Shown: positions 16,499 through 24,842, counted from the first letter of the stretch. The stretch is 44,459 nt of DNA from Bacteroidaceae bacterium (GCA_017453465.1 JAFTEV010000011.1:1-44459); one strand, 5' to 3'. Numbers and translations: made by a program. The notes: generated by a model not told the origin, from the letters alone.

Positions 16499-16541
16499 GT
16501 GGAAGGGGAAGGAGGCTCGGCCTCGGCTTCCCCCTCCCCAC
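16499..16541 (+). terminator. Hairpin after the first symporter (attenuator-like)
   Basis: gtggaaggggaag (from 16499) pairs with cttccccctccccac (to 16541) around gaggctcggcctcg. It is followed by tctctcttt instead of a clean T-run, so partial termination or mRNA end protection is more likely than full stop, since the operon continues. Confidence 0.45.
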
Positions 16542-16563
16542 TCTCTCTTTACACAATAGAACG

Positions 16564-16851
16564 ATGAATGCAAACAGAAACAAGCAAAAGACACAAAACA
16601 GACAGTTGCACAGACAGCTGCAAGAGGCGGAAATGATTCAAGACGAAAGAGAGCAGAAGAAGGCACTCTTGCTGAAGATTAGTGACTTCCTGCTCGACCT
16701 CACCAAGCTGGTCTTTGCAGGAATCATTCTGACAGGCATCATCGACCTTGACCTCAACAAGGTTTGGCTGTTCACCATCGGACTGACAGTCACTTTTGCT
16801 TCAACAACACTTGGATTCTATATGTTTAAACGAGGTTCACAAATAAACTAA
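16564..16851 (+). CDS. Small membrane protein (DUF6722-like)
   Basis: 95 aa. A highly charged N-terminal helix (QLHRQLQEAEMIQDEREQKK, about residues 16-35) is followed by two membrane segments, LTKLVFAGIILTGIIDL and WLFTIGLTVTFASTTLGFYM. The same layout occurs in small Bacteroidales proteins annotated as DUF6722; I have not verified the match. It lies between the symporter and AraD, 13 nt before another tiny membrane-protein gene. The function is unknown. A helper subunit of the symporter is possible. Confidence 0.75.
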   Translation: MNANRNKQKTQNRQLHRQLQEAEMIQDEREQKKALLLKISDFLLDLTKLVFAGIILTGIIDLDLNKVWLFTIGLTVTFASTTLGFYMFKRGSQIN

Positions 16852-16864
16852 AAACTGCAAACAA

Positions 16865-16981
16865 ATGGAATTTCTCTGTTTCTTGATTTTTCTCGGTATC
16901 CTTAGCATTATCGGAATCATCTGGACCTATTTCGGCATCAAGGAAGATGAACGAAAGGGCTGGCACCGCGCCTATAAATAA
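16865..16981 (+). CDS. 38-aa single-pass membrane protein
   Basis: ATG at 16865 to TAA at 16979-16981 encodes a 38-residue protein: MEFLCFLIFLGILSIIGIIW as membrane helix, then TYFGIKEDERKGWHRAYK as charged tail. It starts 13 nt after the previous stop behind an A-rich leader (aaaactgcaaacaa) and ends 37 nt before araD. The clean hydrophobic/charged split and operon placement support a real gene. The function is unknown. Confidence 0.68.
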   Translation: MEFLCFLIFLGILSIIGIIWTYFGIKEDERKGWHRAYK

Positions 16982-17018
16982 ATAATGTAATAACAGAAAA
17001 ACCTAAATATATCTTGAT

Positions 17019-17723
17019 ATGTTAGAAGAACTCAAAGAAAAAGTATTCAAGGCCAATCTCGACCTGGTAAAGCAGGGACTGGTCATCTTCACCTGGGGCA
17101 ACGTCTCAGGCATTGACCGTGAAAAGGGCCTGGTGGTGATTAAGCCATCGGGCGTGAGCTACGACGAGATGAAGGCCAGCGACATGGTGGTCGTTGACCT
17201 GCAGACGGGCAAGGTGGTGGAAGGCGACCTCAACCCCAGCAGCGACACCCCTACCCACCTGGTGCTCTACAAGGCTTTCCCCAACATCAAGGGAGTGGTT
17301 CACACCCACTCTACCTACGCTACGGCCTTTGCACAGGCTGGACGCGACATTCCCAACATCGGCACTACCCACGCCGACTATTTCTACAAGGACATCCCCT
17401 GCACTCGCGATATGACGAAGGACGAGGTGGAGGGACAGTATGAGCTGGAGACAGGTAATGTCATTGTGGACGAAATCCTGAACATCCGCAAGATTAACCC
17501 CGACCACACGCCTGCCGTGCTGGTGAAGAACCACGGCCCGTTCTCGTGGGGCACGTCGCCCGACAACGCGGTCTATAACGCCAAGGTGATGGAGCAGTGC
17601 GCTAAGATGGCTTTCGTGGCCTTCTCGGTGAACCCTGACCTCACTATGAATCCGCTGCTCGTGGAGAAGCACTATAACAGAAAGCATGGCCCTAACGCTT
17701 ATTATGGGCAGAAAAAGAAATGA
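17019..17723 (+). CDS. araD: L-ribulose-5-phosphate 4-epimerase
   Basis: 234 aa, the usual length. Converts L-ribulose-5-P to D-xylulose-5-P, the last step specific to arabinose. Class II aldolase/epimerase fold: [50 protein letters not shown], the metal ligands in [16 protein letters not shown] (two His) and a further His in [11 protein letters not shown], and the C-terminal [18 protein letters not shown]. Cytosolic and zinc-dependent by family. An intruding GxxExxY cassette follows 16 nt after the stop and separates it from araA. Confidence 0.96.
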   Translation: MLEELKEKVFKANLDLVKQGLVIFTWGNVSGIDREKGLVVIKPSGVSYDEMKASDMVVVDLQTGKVVEGDLNPSSDTPTHLVLYKAFPNIKGVVHTHSTYATAFAQAGRDIPNIGTTHADYFYKDIPCTRDMTKDEVEGQYELETGNVIVDEILNIRKINPDHTPAVLVKNHGPFSWGTSPDNAVYNAKVMEQCAKMAFVAFSVNPDLTMNPLLVEKHYNRKHGPNAYYGQKKK

Positions 17724-17741
17724 GGAGGCTTCACATTAATG

Positions 17742-17836
17742 AGGGGCTTCACATTAATTTGGACAAATTAGTCCGTTAATTAGGATAAATTTTTGGTGAG
17801 TTGGTGATAGTAAAATTCTTTTGAGTTGGTGATATA
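17742..17836 (+). repeat. Left terminal inverted repeat of the GxxExxY cassette
   Basis: The left arm begins gaggggcttcacattaat and continues through gttaattaggataaat and two copies of gagttggtgat. It aligns with the reverse complement of 18292-18387 along nearly its full length (cttyacattaat, ggacaaat, ggttaattgggataaat, aaattcttttt, agttggtgat/agttgggatga). A second copy of ggcttcacattaat lies just outside, at about 17728-17741. Confidence 0.85.
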
Positions 17837-17855
17837 TAATAAATAATAAAGGAGG

Positions 17856-18287
17856 ATGACGAGACAGGAGTATCGGGACATATATGATGCCGTGGGTGTG
17901 GCGATGGAGGTACACAGCACGATAGGCAGAGGTATGGCCGAGCAGGTTTATCAGGAAGCATACGCCATTGAAGCCACGATGCGCGGAATGGATGTAGAGC
18001 GCGAGAAGAAGCTGCACCTGTCTTACAAAGGAGTGGATTTGCAGAAAGTCTTCTTTGCCGACTTCTACTACAAAGGCATCATCATGGAGTTCAAGTCTGT
18101 GGAGGAATTATGTGCCGAACACCGTGCACAACTTCTCAACTACTTGCGGATAGCCCAACTGGACCGAGGCATTCTCTTCAACTTCGGAGAGGCCAGCCTG
18201 CGTGCCGAGCGTTATCTCTACCTCCCCACTGAAGACCAATTCGTACTGCTCACCCACCAAAACTACAAATCCTACATCACAGACTAA
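17856..18287 (+). CDS. GxxExxY family protein
   Basis: 143 aa. The naming motif is present in IGRGMAEQVYQEAYAIEATM (Gly-X-X-Glu-X-X-Tyr). Further conserved parts are the PD-(D/E)XK-like strand VFFADFYYKGIIMEFKSVEE, with Asp and Glu-X-Lys spaced as in nuclease folds, and HRAQLLNYLRIAQLDRGILF followed by NFGE. This suggests a small nuclease-like fold; biochemical function of the family is unknown to me. It sits between araD and araA, has no sugar-related role I can see, and is bracketed by about 95-bp inverted repeats, so it looks like an inserted cassette. It starts directly after the left repeat. Confidence 0.88.
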   Translation: MTRQEYRDIYDAVGVAMEVHSTIGRGMAEQVYQEAYAIEATMRGMDVEREKKLHLSYKGVDLQKVFFADFYYKGIIMEFKSVEELCAEHRAQLLNYLRIAQLDRGILFNFGEASLRAERYLYLPTEDQFVLLTHQNYKSYITD

Positions 18288-18291
18288 AACA

Positions 18292-18393
18292 TTCATCCCA
18301 ACTACCCCAAAAAAGAATTTCATCCCAACTACCCCCCAAAAAAAATTTATCCCAATTAACCATTCCATTTGTCCCAATTAATGTAAAGCCCTC
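18292..18393 (-). repeat. Right terminal inverted repeat of the GxxExxY cassette
   Basis: The reverse complement reads gggctttacattaattggg, acaaatgg, ggttaattgggataaat, then two copies of ggggtagttgggatga. It mirrors the left arm at 17742-17836 and starts 5 nt after the GxxExxY stop. A C-run (18381-18404) and another aattaacgtaa copy follow outside. Confidence 0.85.
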
Positions 18394-18470
18394 CCTCCCC
18401 CCCCAATTAACGTAACAAACAAAACCCAAAAACATAAACTATTTATTAACTTTAAAATTTCAGAAAAACG

Positions 18471-20009
18471 ATGAAAGCATTTGAAAATTTGGAACTTTGG
18501 TGGGTGACTGGTGCACAGTTGCTCTATGGTGGTGACGCAGTCGTACAGGTTGACGCTCACTCAAAAGAAATGGTAGAAGGTCTGAACGCCAGCGGCATCA
18601 TTCCTATAAAGGTGGTTTACAAGGGCACAGCCAACTCCAGCAAGGAGGTGGAAGCCGTGATGAAGGCTGCCAACAACGAAGAGAAGTGTGTGGGTGTCAT
18701 CACCTGGATGCACACATTCTCGCCAGCCAAAATGTGGATTAAGGGTCTGCAAGACCTGCAGAAGCCTCTGCTCCACTTCCACACACAGTACAACGCCGAA
18801 ATTCCTTGGGACACCATGGACATGGACTTCATGAACCTGAACCAATCGGCTCACGGAGACATCGAGTTCGGACACATCTGCACTCGTATGCGCGTGCCAC
18901 GCAAGGTGGTTTGCGGCTACTGGAAGGACGAACAGGCTCAGAAGCAGATTGCAGTGTGGGCACGTGTGGCCGCTGGTGTGGCCGATGCCAAGAACGTGCG
19001 CTGCCTCATGTTCGGCATGAACATGAACAACGTGGCAGTTACCGACGGAGACCGTGTAGAGTTTGAGCAGCGTCTGGGCTACCACGTTGACTACTACCCA
19101 GTCAGCTCATTGATGGAGTACTTCAAGAAGGTGACCGACGCTGAGGCCGACGCACTGGTTGAGGAGTACAAGAAGCTCTACACCATCAAGATTGACGAGA
19201 GCGGCGAACAGGTTTACTGGGAGAAGGTGAAGAACGCTGCCAAGGCAGAAATCGCCCTGCGCCGTGTGCTGGCCGACGAGGGTGCCACTGCATTCACTAC
19301 GAACTTCGACGACCTGGGCGATGCTGACATCAACGACCCCAACTTCGTTGGTTTCGACCAGATTCCTGGCCTCGCTTCACAGCGTCTGATGGAAGAAGGC
19401 TACGGCTTCGGTGCCGAGGGCGACTGGAAGACTGCCTGCCTCTACCGCACACTCTGGGTCATCCAGCAGGGTCTGCCCACAGGCTGCTCGTTCCTGGAGG
19501 ACTACACCCTCAACTTCGCCGGCGACCGCTCCAGCTGTCTCCAGAGCCACATGCTCGAAGTATGTCCGCTCATCGCCGTTGACAAGCCAAAGCTGGAAGT
19601 TCACTTCCTCGGCATCGGCATCCGCAAGCAGCAGACTGCTCGCCTCGTCTTCACCTCGAAGGTGGGTCGTGGCATCAAGGCCACCGTTGTTGACCTGGGC
19701 AATCGTTTCCGCCTCATTTCTCAGGAGGTAGAGTGCATCGAGCCAAAGCCAATGCCCAACCTGCCCGTTGCCAGCGCACTGTGGGTTCCGCAGCCTACAT
19801 TTGAAATCGGTGCCGGCGCATGGATTCTGGCCGGTGGCACTCACCACAGCGCATTCTCCTACGACATCACCGAGGAGTATTGGGAGGACTTCGCCGAGAT
19901 GACAGGCATCGAGTATGTGAAAATCAACAAGAACACCTGCATCAGCGAGTTCAAGCAGCAGCTCCAGAACAACGAGATGTACTATATGCTGAGCAAGGCT
20001 TTGAAGTAA
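18471..20009 (+). CDS. araA: L-arabinose isomerase
   Basis: 512 aa, close to the usual 500. Isomerises L-arabinose to L-ribulose in the cytosol with Mn2+. The N-terminus NLELWWVTGAQLLYGGDAV and the internal HTFSPAKMWIKGLQDLQKPL and LHFHTQYNAEIPWDTMDMDF are diagnostic of AraA. Metal-binding Glu/His contexts are in ASQRLMEEGYGFGAEGDWKT and near the end in ILAGGTHHSAFSYD. The start follows a long A/T-rich leader after the GxxExxY cassette. araB follows after a palindrome-filled 108-bp gap. Confidence 0.97.
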   Translation: MKAFENLELWWVTGAQLLYGGDAVVQVDAHSKEMVEGLNASGIIPIKVVYKGTANSSKEVEAVMKAANNEEKCVGVITWMHTFSPAKMWIKGLQDLQKPLLHFHTQYNAEIPWDTMDMDFMNLNQSAHGDIEFGHICTRMRVPRKVVCGYWKDEQAQKQIAVWARVAAGVADAKNVRCLMFGMNMNNVAVTDGDRVEFEQRLGYHVDYYPVSSLMEYFKKVTDAEADALVEEYKKLYTIKIDESGEQVYWEKVKNAAKAEIALRRVLADEGATAFTTNFDDLGDADINDPNFVGFDQIPGLASQRLMEEGYGFGAEGDWKTACLYRTLWVIQQGLPTGCSFLEDYTLNFAGDRSSCLQSHMLEVCPLIAVDKPKLEVHFLGIGIRKQQTARLVFTSKVGRGIKATVVDLGNRFRLISQEVECIEPKPMPNLPVASALWVPQPTFEIGAGAWILAGGTHHSAFSYDITEEYWEDFAEMTGIEYVKINKNTCISEFKQQLQNNEMYYMLSKALK

Positions 20010-20017
20010 ACATCAAA

Positions 20018-20110
20018 GCACAGAGGACACAGAGAAGACAGAGAACACAGAGACAGAAAGACTATGTTACCTCTTCTCTGTGACCTCCGTCTTCTCTGTG
20101 ACCTCTGTGC
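20018..20110. repeat. CACAGAG-word palindrome between araA and araB
   Basis: 20018-20054 (gcacagaggacacagagaag...) and 20074-20110 are inverted copies over 37 nt with about five mismatches, separated by 19 nt. Both arms iterate cacagag/gacagag. It begins 8 nt after the araA stop and ends 7 nt before the araB start, so it makes up nearly the whole intergenic region. Confidence 0.9.
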
Positions 20111-20117
20111 ATAATCA

Positions 20118-21719
20118 ATGATTATGACTATGAACGCTAAACAAACAATACAAGAAGGCAAGGCCATCCTCGGCATCGAGTTCGGCTCGACCCGCATCAA
20201 GGCCGTGCTCATCGACCAGGAGCAGAAGCCCATCGCACAGGGTAGCCACACATGGGAAAACCAGCTGGTTGACGGCCTGTGGACCTACTCTACAGAGGCC
20301 ATCTGGTACGGCCTGCAGGACTGCTACGCCGACCTCAGAAAGAACGTACTGGAGCAGTACGAAGTGGAAATCGAGACACTGGCCGCCATCGGCTTCAGTG
20401 CCATGATGCACGGCTACATGCCCTTCAAGGGCAACGACATCCTCGTGCCCTTCCGCACATGGCGCAACACCAACACGGGCAAGGCTGCTGCCGAACTCTC
20501 GGAACTCTTCAACTACAACATCCCACTGCGCTGGAGCATCAGCCACCTCTACGAAGCCATCCTCGACAACGAAGAGCACGTGAAGGACATCGACTTCCTC
20601 ACTACCCTCGCCGGCTACGTACACTGGCAGGTGACGGGCCAGAAGGTGCTCGGCGTGGGCGACGCATCGGGCATGATTCCCGTTGACCCCGCTACGAAGA
20701 CCTACGACGCAACGATGGTGGAGAAGTTCGACAAGCTCATTGCCCCACGCGGCTTCAGCTGGAAACTGCTCGACATCCTGCCCAAGTCGCTCAACGCTGG
20801 CGAAAACGCTGGCTACCTCACACCCGAAGGCGCACTGAAGCTCGACGTGAGCGGACACCTGAAGGCCGGCATACCCGTATGTCCACCTGAAGGCGACGCT
20901 GGCACAGGCATGGTGGCCACCAACGCCGTGAAGCAGCGCACGGGCAACGTCAGTGCCGGAACCAGCAGCTTCTCTATGATTGTGCTGGAGAAGCCGCTCA
21001 GCAAGCCCTACGAAATGATTGACATGGTGACTACACCCGACGGCTCGCTCGTGGCCATGGTGCACTGCAACAACTGCACCTCGGACATCAACGCCTGGGT
21101 GAAGCTCTTCAAGGAGTATGCCGAACTGCTCGGCGTGCAGCAGAGCACCAACGAACTCTACACCAACCTGTTCAACGCTGCCCTCAAGGGCGACGCAGAC
21201 TGCGGTGGCACGATTTCGTACAACTACATTTCGGGCGAACCCGTGACAGGTCTGGAAGACGGACGGCCACTCTTCGTGCGCTCTGCCGGCGACAAGTTCT
21301 CGCTGGCCAACTTCATGCGTGCCCACCTCTACGGTGCCATCGGCGTGCTGAAGCTGGGCAACGACATCCTGCTCAACGAGGAAATGGTTCGCGTGGACCG
21401 CATCATGGGTCACGGCGGCTACTTCACCACCCCCATCGTGGGTCAGCGCATGTTGGCTGCTGCCCTCAACACACCCATCTCCGTCATGGAGACAGCCGGT
21501 GAAGGCGGTGCATGGGGCATTGCCCTGCTTGCCAGCTATGTGGTCAACAACCCGAAGAAGCTCGCCCTGGCCGACTGGCTCGAAGAGGTTGTCTTCGCTG
21601 GCAACACAGGCACCGAGGTGGCTCCCACACCCGAAGACGTGGCTGGCTTCAACCGCTACATCGAGAACTACAAGGCATGCCTCCCCGTGGAGCAGGCAGC
21701 CGTAAAGTGCAAGAAATAA
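20118..21719 (+). CDS. araB: Ribulokinase (FGGY family carbohydrate kinase)
   Basis: About 530 aa; three in-frame ATG codons at 20118, 20124 and 20130 compete, and the last (MNAKQTIQEGK) is equally likely. FGGY fold: N-terminal phosphate loop AILGIEFGSTRIKAVLID, IGFSAMMHGYMPFKG, FRTWRNTNT, then GVGDASGMIPVDP, PEGDAGTGMVATNAVKQRTG and NVSAGTSSFSMIVLE (ATP/phosphate region), and the C-terminal METAGEGGAWGIALLAS. It phosphorylates L-ribulose to L-ribulose-5-P between the AraA and AraD steps. Context within the arabinose operon supports the specific call over other FGGY kinases. There is no usable Shine-Dalgarno site because the palindrome reaches almost to the start. Confidence 0.93.
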   Translation: MIMTMNAKQTIQEGKAILGIEFGSTRIKAVLIDQEQKPIAQGSHTWENQLVDGLWTYSTEAIWYGLQDCYADLRKNVLEQYEVEIETLAAIGFSAMMHGYMPFKGNDILVPFRTWRNTNTGKAAAELSELFNYNIPLRWSISHLYEAILDNEEHVKDIDFLTTLAGYVHWQVTGQKVLGVGDASGMIPVDPATKTYDATMVEKFDKLIAPRGFSWKLLDILPKSLNAGENAGYLTPEGALKLDVSGHLKAGIPVCPPEGDAGTGMVATNAVKQRTGNVSAGTSSFSMIVLEKPLSKPYEMIDMVTTPDGSLVAMVHCNNCTSDINAWVKLFKEYAELLGVQQSTNELYTNLFNAALKGDADCGGTISYNYISGEPVTGLEDGRPLFVRSAGDKFSLANFMRAHLYGAIGVLKLGNDILLNEEMVRVDRIMGHGGYFTTPIVGQRMLAAALNTPISVMETAGEGGAWGIALLASYVVNNPKKLALADWLEEVVFAGNTGTEVAPTPEDVAGFNRYIENYKACLPVEQAAVKCKK

Positions 21720-21744
21720 ATAAAAGAATAAAGAATAGAAAGGA

Positions 21745-22035
21745 ATGCCCAAGATTCTGCTCTACATCACAGCGCATGTCATCTGGAATTTTCTGTTCTA
21801 CAACACAGACTTCCATGAAAACAGGGCGCATGTGCACGTAGGCAAACGCAGCACCGAACATCTGTGCAAGATTTGGCTGGAACCTGTCGTGGAACTGGCC
21901 AAACAAGGTGACCTGACCGATGCACAGGCACGGGAAGTTGTTCAGATTGCCACTCGATACCAAACGTAACTGCTGCGCCAGTGGAATCTGTTTAAGCAGG
22001 GCAAACCCATCAGAATTATCAAAGTAAAGAAATAG
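21745..22035 (+). pseudogene. DUF4160-like protein with in-frame stop
   Basis: The frame from ATG 21745 gives 74 residues to a TAA at 21967-21969. It continues in the same frame for another 21 codons (LLRQWNLFKQGKPIRIIKVK) to a TAG at 22033-22035. The 74-residue part has the DUF4160 look: an aromatic first strand (ILLYITAHVIWNFLFYN), HENRAHVHVGKR with the conserved His-Val-His, then KIWLEPVVELAKQGDLTDAQ. The basic, hydrophobic tail after the stop looks like a genuine C-terminus, so I read this as a gene with one nonsense change, or a slightly shorter functional form. It is paired with a DUF2442-like gene 16 nt downstream. Confidence 0.7.
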
Positions 22036-22051
22036 GAACCATTGATTTTGT

Positions 22052-22318
22052 ATGCATAAGACGGAAGGCTACTGGAATGTGATTCCACAAATCAAATCCT
22101 TGTCATTTCCCAAACGCGGCAAGTTTCAAGTTGATTTACAGGACGGACGCTCTATCGTGATGCCCATTGCGGCATTCCCCTGCATGAAGAAAGTGCCTAC
22201 CCGTGAACGTCCCAACTGGTATCTGATGGGAGGCGGCGTGACATGGGACTCATGCCCGGAAGTCATCCACATCGAGCAGATTCTCGGCAACTTCCAAAAC
22301 TATGCCCATGAGCAATAG
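22052..22318 (+). CDS. DUF2442-like protein
   Basis: 88 aa. The text MHKTEGYWNVIPQIKSLSFP, GKFQVDLQDGRSIVMPIAAF and WDSCPEVIHIEQILG matches the beta-rich DUF2442 pattern of small proteins commonly encoded next to DUF4160 proteins. That pair is often regarded as a candidate toxin-antitoxin unit; which partner is toxic is not known to me. It lies within the pentose operon between araB and transketolase, 33 nt before the latter. No flanking inverted repeats were found, unlike the two other intruders. Confidence 0.75.
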   Translation: MHKTEGYWNVIPQIKSLSFPKRGKFQVDLQDGRSIVMPIAAFPCMKKVPTRERPNWYLMGGGVTWDSCPEVIHIEQILGNFQNYAHEQ

Positions 22319-22351
22319 ATCCTGTTTCCCCTTAACTTCAAAACAAACATC

Positions 22352-24370
22352 ATGAACGATATCAAAGTATTAAACCACGCAGCCGACAACATTCGCATAC
22401 TGGCTGCCAGTGCAGTGGAGAAGGCAAAGTCTGGTCACCCAGGCGGCGCAATGGGCGGTGCCGACTTCATCAATGTGCTCTACTCCGAATACCTGCAGTA
22501 CGACCCCAAGAACCCAGGATGGGTGGGCCGCGACCGCTTCTTCCTCGACCCCGGCCACATGGCTCCCATGCTCTACTCACAGCTCTGCCTCATCGGAAAG
22601 TTCAGCCTCGACGAACTGGCACAGCTCCGTCAGTGGGGCTCACCCACTACGGGACACCCCGAATTTGAGATTGCACGCGGCATAGAGAACACATCCGGTC
22701 CGCTCGGACAGGGACACGTCTTCGCCATCGGTGCAGCCATCGCAGCCAAGTTTCTCGCTGCCCACACGGGCAACCCCACCTTCGAGAAGGAGACCATCTA
22801 TGCCTACATCAGCGATGGCGGCATACAGGAGGAAATCAGCCAGGGCGGTGCACGCATCGCCAGCGTACTGGGACTGGACAACCTCATCATGTTCTACGAC
22901 TCCAACGACATCCAGCTCTCTACCGAGACCAAGGACGTGATGACTGAGGACACAGCCGCCAAGTACCGCGCCTTCGGTTGGGAAGTCATCGAAATCGTGG
23001 GCAACGACGCACAGCAGATTCGCCAGGCCCTCGACCAAGCCAAGCAGGTGAAGGGCAAGCCTACCCTCATCATCGGCAAGTGCATCATGGGCAAGGGCGC
23101 ACTGAAGGCCGACGGCACCAGCTACGAAGCCAACTGCAAGACCCACGGCGCACCCCTCGGCGGTGATGCCTACGTCAACACCATCAAGAACCTGGGCGGC
23201 GACCCTGAGAACCCATTCCAGATTTTCCCCGACGTGCAGGAACTCTACGCCAACCGTGCCAAGGAACTCGCCGACATCTGCGCTGCCCGCTATGCCGAAG
23301 AAAAGGCATGGGCCGAGGCCAACCCAGAGAAGGCCGCACAGCAGGCCGACTGGTTCAGCGGCAAGGCTCCAAAGATTGACTGGAGCAAGTGTGTGCAGAA
23401 GGACAACGACGCTACCCGCTCAGCCTCGGCAGCCTGTCTCGGCGTACTGGCAGAACAGGTGCCCAACATGATTTGCGCCAGTGCCGACCTCAGCAACTCA
23501 GACAAGACCGACGGTTTCCTCAAGAAGACCCACGCCTTCACGAAGGGCGACTTCACCGGTGCCTTCTTCCAGGCCGGTGTAGCCGAACTCACGATGGCCT
23601 GCTGCTGCATCGGTATGGCCCTGCATGGCGGTGTCATCCCAGCCTGCGGCACATTCTTCGTATTCTCCGACTACATGAAGCCAGCCGTGCGCATGGCTGC
23701 CCTCATGGAACTGCCTGTGAAGTTCATCTGGACACACGACGCATTCCGCGTGGGCGAAGACGGACCTACCCACGAGCCCGTTGAGCAGGAAGCACAGATT
23801 CGCCTCATGGAGAAGCTGAAGAACCACAGCGGCAAGCCCAGCGTACTCGTTCTGCGTCCAGCCGACGCACAGGAAACCACCGCTGCCTGGGCACTTGCCA
23901 TGGAGAACATGGCCACCCCGACGGCACTCATCCTCTCGCGCCAGAACATCCAGAACCTGCCCGCCGGCAACGACTACTGCCAGGCAGCCAAGGGCGGCTA
24001 CATCGTGGCTGGCTCGGACGAGAATCCCGATGTCATCCTTGTAGCCACAGGCTCGGAAGTCAGCACACTCGTAGCCGGAGCCGAACTCCTGCGCAAGGAC
24101 GGCAAGAAGGTGCGCATCGTCAGCGTGCCCAGTGAAGGTCTCTTCCGTCTGCAACCCAAGGAGTACCAGCAGAGCGTACTGCCCGCAGGCGTAAAGAAGT
24201 TCGGCCTCACAGCCGGCCTGCCCGTCAACCTGCTCGGCCTTGTGCCCGAATCGGAAGGCACCATCTGGGGTCTGGAGTCCTTCGGCTTCTCAGCCCCCTA
24301 CAAGGTGCTCGACGAAAAGCTGGGCTACACAGCAGAAAACGTCTATAACCAAGTCATGAAACTGTTCTAA
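22352..24370 (+). CDS. tkt: Transketolase
   Basis: 672 aa, full length. Thiamine-diphosphate enzyme moving two-carbon units between ketoses and aldoses in the non-oxidative pentose phosphate pathway; it consumes the xylulose-5-P from AraD. Conserved parts: VEKAKSGHPGGAMGGADFIN, DRFFLDPGHMAPMLYSQLCL, TSGPLGQGHVFAIGAAIAAK, the TPP motif SDGGIQEEISQGGARIA (Ser in place of the first Gly of GDG), pyrimidine-domain FTGAFFQAGVAELTMACCCI, and TIWGLESFGFSAPYKVLDEK at the C-terminus. The His and Asp of WTHDAFRVGEDGPTHEPVEQ belong to the active site. Operon context makes it the arabinose-dedicated copy. Confidence 0.96.
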   Translation: MNDIKVLNHAADNIRILAASAVEKAKSGHPGGAMGGADFINVLYSEYLQYDPKNPGWVGRDRFFLDPGHMAPMLYSQLCLIGKFSLDELAQLRQWGSPTTGHPEFEIARGIENTSGPLGQGHVFAIGAAIAAKFLAAHTGNPTFEKETIYAYISDGGIQEEISQGGARIASVLGLDNLIMFYDSNDIQLSTETKDVMTEDTAAKYRAFGWEVIEIVGNDAQQIRQALDQAKQVKGKPTLIIGKCIMGKGALKADGTSYEANCKTHGAPLGGDAYVNTIKNLGGDPENPFQIFPDVQELYANRAKELADICAARYAEEKAWAEANPEKAAQQADWFSGKAPKIDWSKCVQKDNDATRSASAACLGVLAEQVPNMICASADLSNSDKTDGFLKKTHAFTKGDFTGAFFQAGVAELTMACCCIGMALHGGVIPACGTFFVFSDYMKPAVRMAALMELPVKFIWTHDAFRVGEDGPTHEPVEQEAQIRLMEKLKNHSGKPSVLVLRPADAQETTAAWALAMENMATPTALILSRQNIQNLPAGNDYCQAAKGGYIVAGSDENPDVILVATGSEVSTLVAGAELLRKDGKKVRIVSVPSEGLFRLQPKEYQQSVLPAGVKKFGLTAGLPVNLLGLVPESEGTIWGLESFGFSAPYKVLDEKLGYTAENVYNQVMKLF

Positions 24371-24378
24371 ATAATTAG

Positions 24379-24449
24379 GAATGAGGAATTAGGAATGAGG
24401 AATTGATACAGAGCACACTCTATCACCCTTCACCCCTAATTCCTCATTA
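24379..24449 (+). repeat. Left inverted repeat of the four-helix-bundle cassette
   Basis: 24379-24403 iterates gaatgaggaattag and is a perfect 25-bp inverted match of 24870-24894. An inner inverted copy, cctaattcctcatta (24435-24449), makes the left flank self-complementary as well. It starts 8 nt after the transketolase stop and ends 15 nt before the gene. Confidence 0.88.
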
Positions 24450-24464
24450 CTTTTTAAAGACATC

Positions 24465-24842
24465 ATGGACAAAGAGAACAACATTGTTGCTGAGAAAAGT
24501 AAACTTTTTGCAATAAGAATTGTCAACTTATACAAATACCTTCTAAAAGAGAAAAAAGAATACCTATTAAGCAAACAGCTGGTCAGAAGCGGTACCAGCA
24601 TTGGTGCAAACATAGCAGAAGCAATCTGTACAATCAGCAAAAAGGATTTTATAGCTAAAATGTATATAGCATACAAAGAATGCTCCGAAAGTTTATACTG
24701 GATAGAGCTGCTATATGCAACGGAATACTTAGATGAGAAAGAATACCTGTCCATCTGGGAACAATGCAAAGAACTCCATAAAATCTTGAGTAGCATAACA
24801 AAATCATCTGAGGAAAGAATTGAAACACTCAGTGGTAAATAA
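24465..24842 (+). CDS. Four-helix-bundle protein (23S rRNA-intervening-sequence protein family)
   Basis: 125 aa. Four amphipathic helices: KLFAIRIVNLYKYLLKEKKE, LSKQLVRSGTSIGANIAEAI (the family signature around SGTSIGANIAEA), KKDFIAKMYIAYKECSESLY with WIELL, and EYLSIWEQCKELHKILSSIT. The fold is that of the S23/IVS protein and of Avd, the accessory protein of diversity-generating retroelements. No reverse transcriptase or 23S rRNA gene is near, so the role here is unknown. The gene is clearly more AT-rich than transketolase and rpiB on either side and is bracketed by inverted repeats, which suggests recent arrival as a cassette. Confidence 0.9.
   Translation: MDKENNIVAEKSKLFAIRIVNLYKYLLKEKKEYLLSKQLVRSGTSIGANIAEAICTISKKDFIAKMYIAYKECSESLYWIELLYATEYLDEKEYLSIWEQCKELHKILSSITKSSEERIETLSGK

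Noticed and set aside
17754-18017. Minus-strand frames over the GxxExxY cassette start
   Set aside because: They read through the inverted repeat and into the gene antisense; no family resemblance and no promoter.
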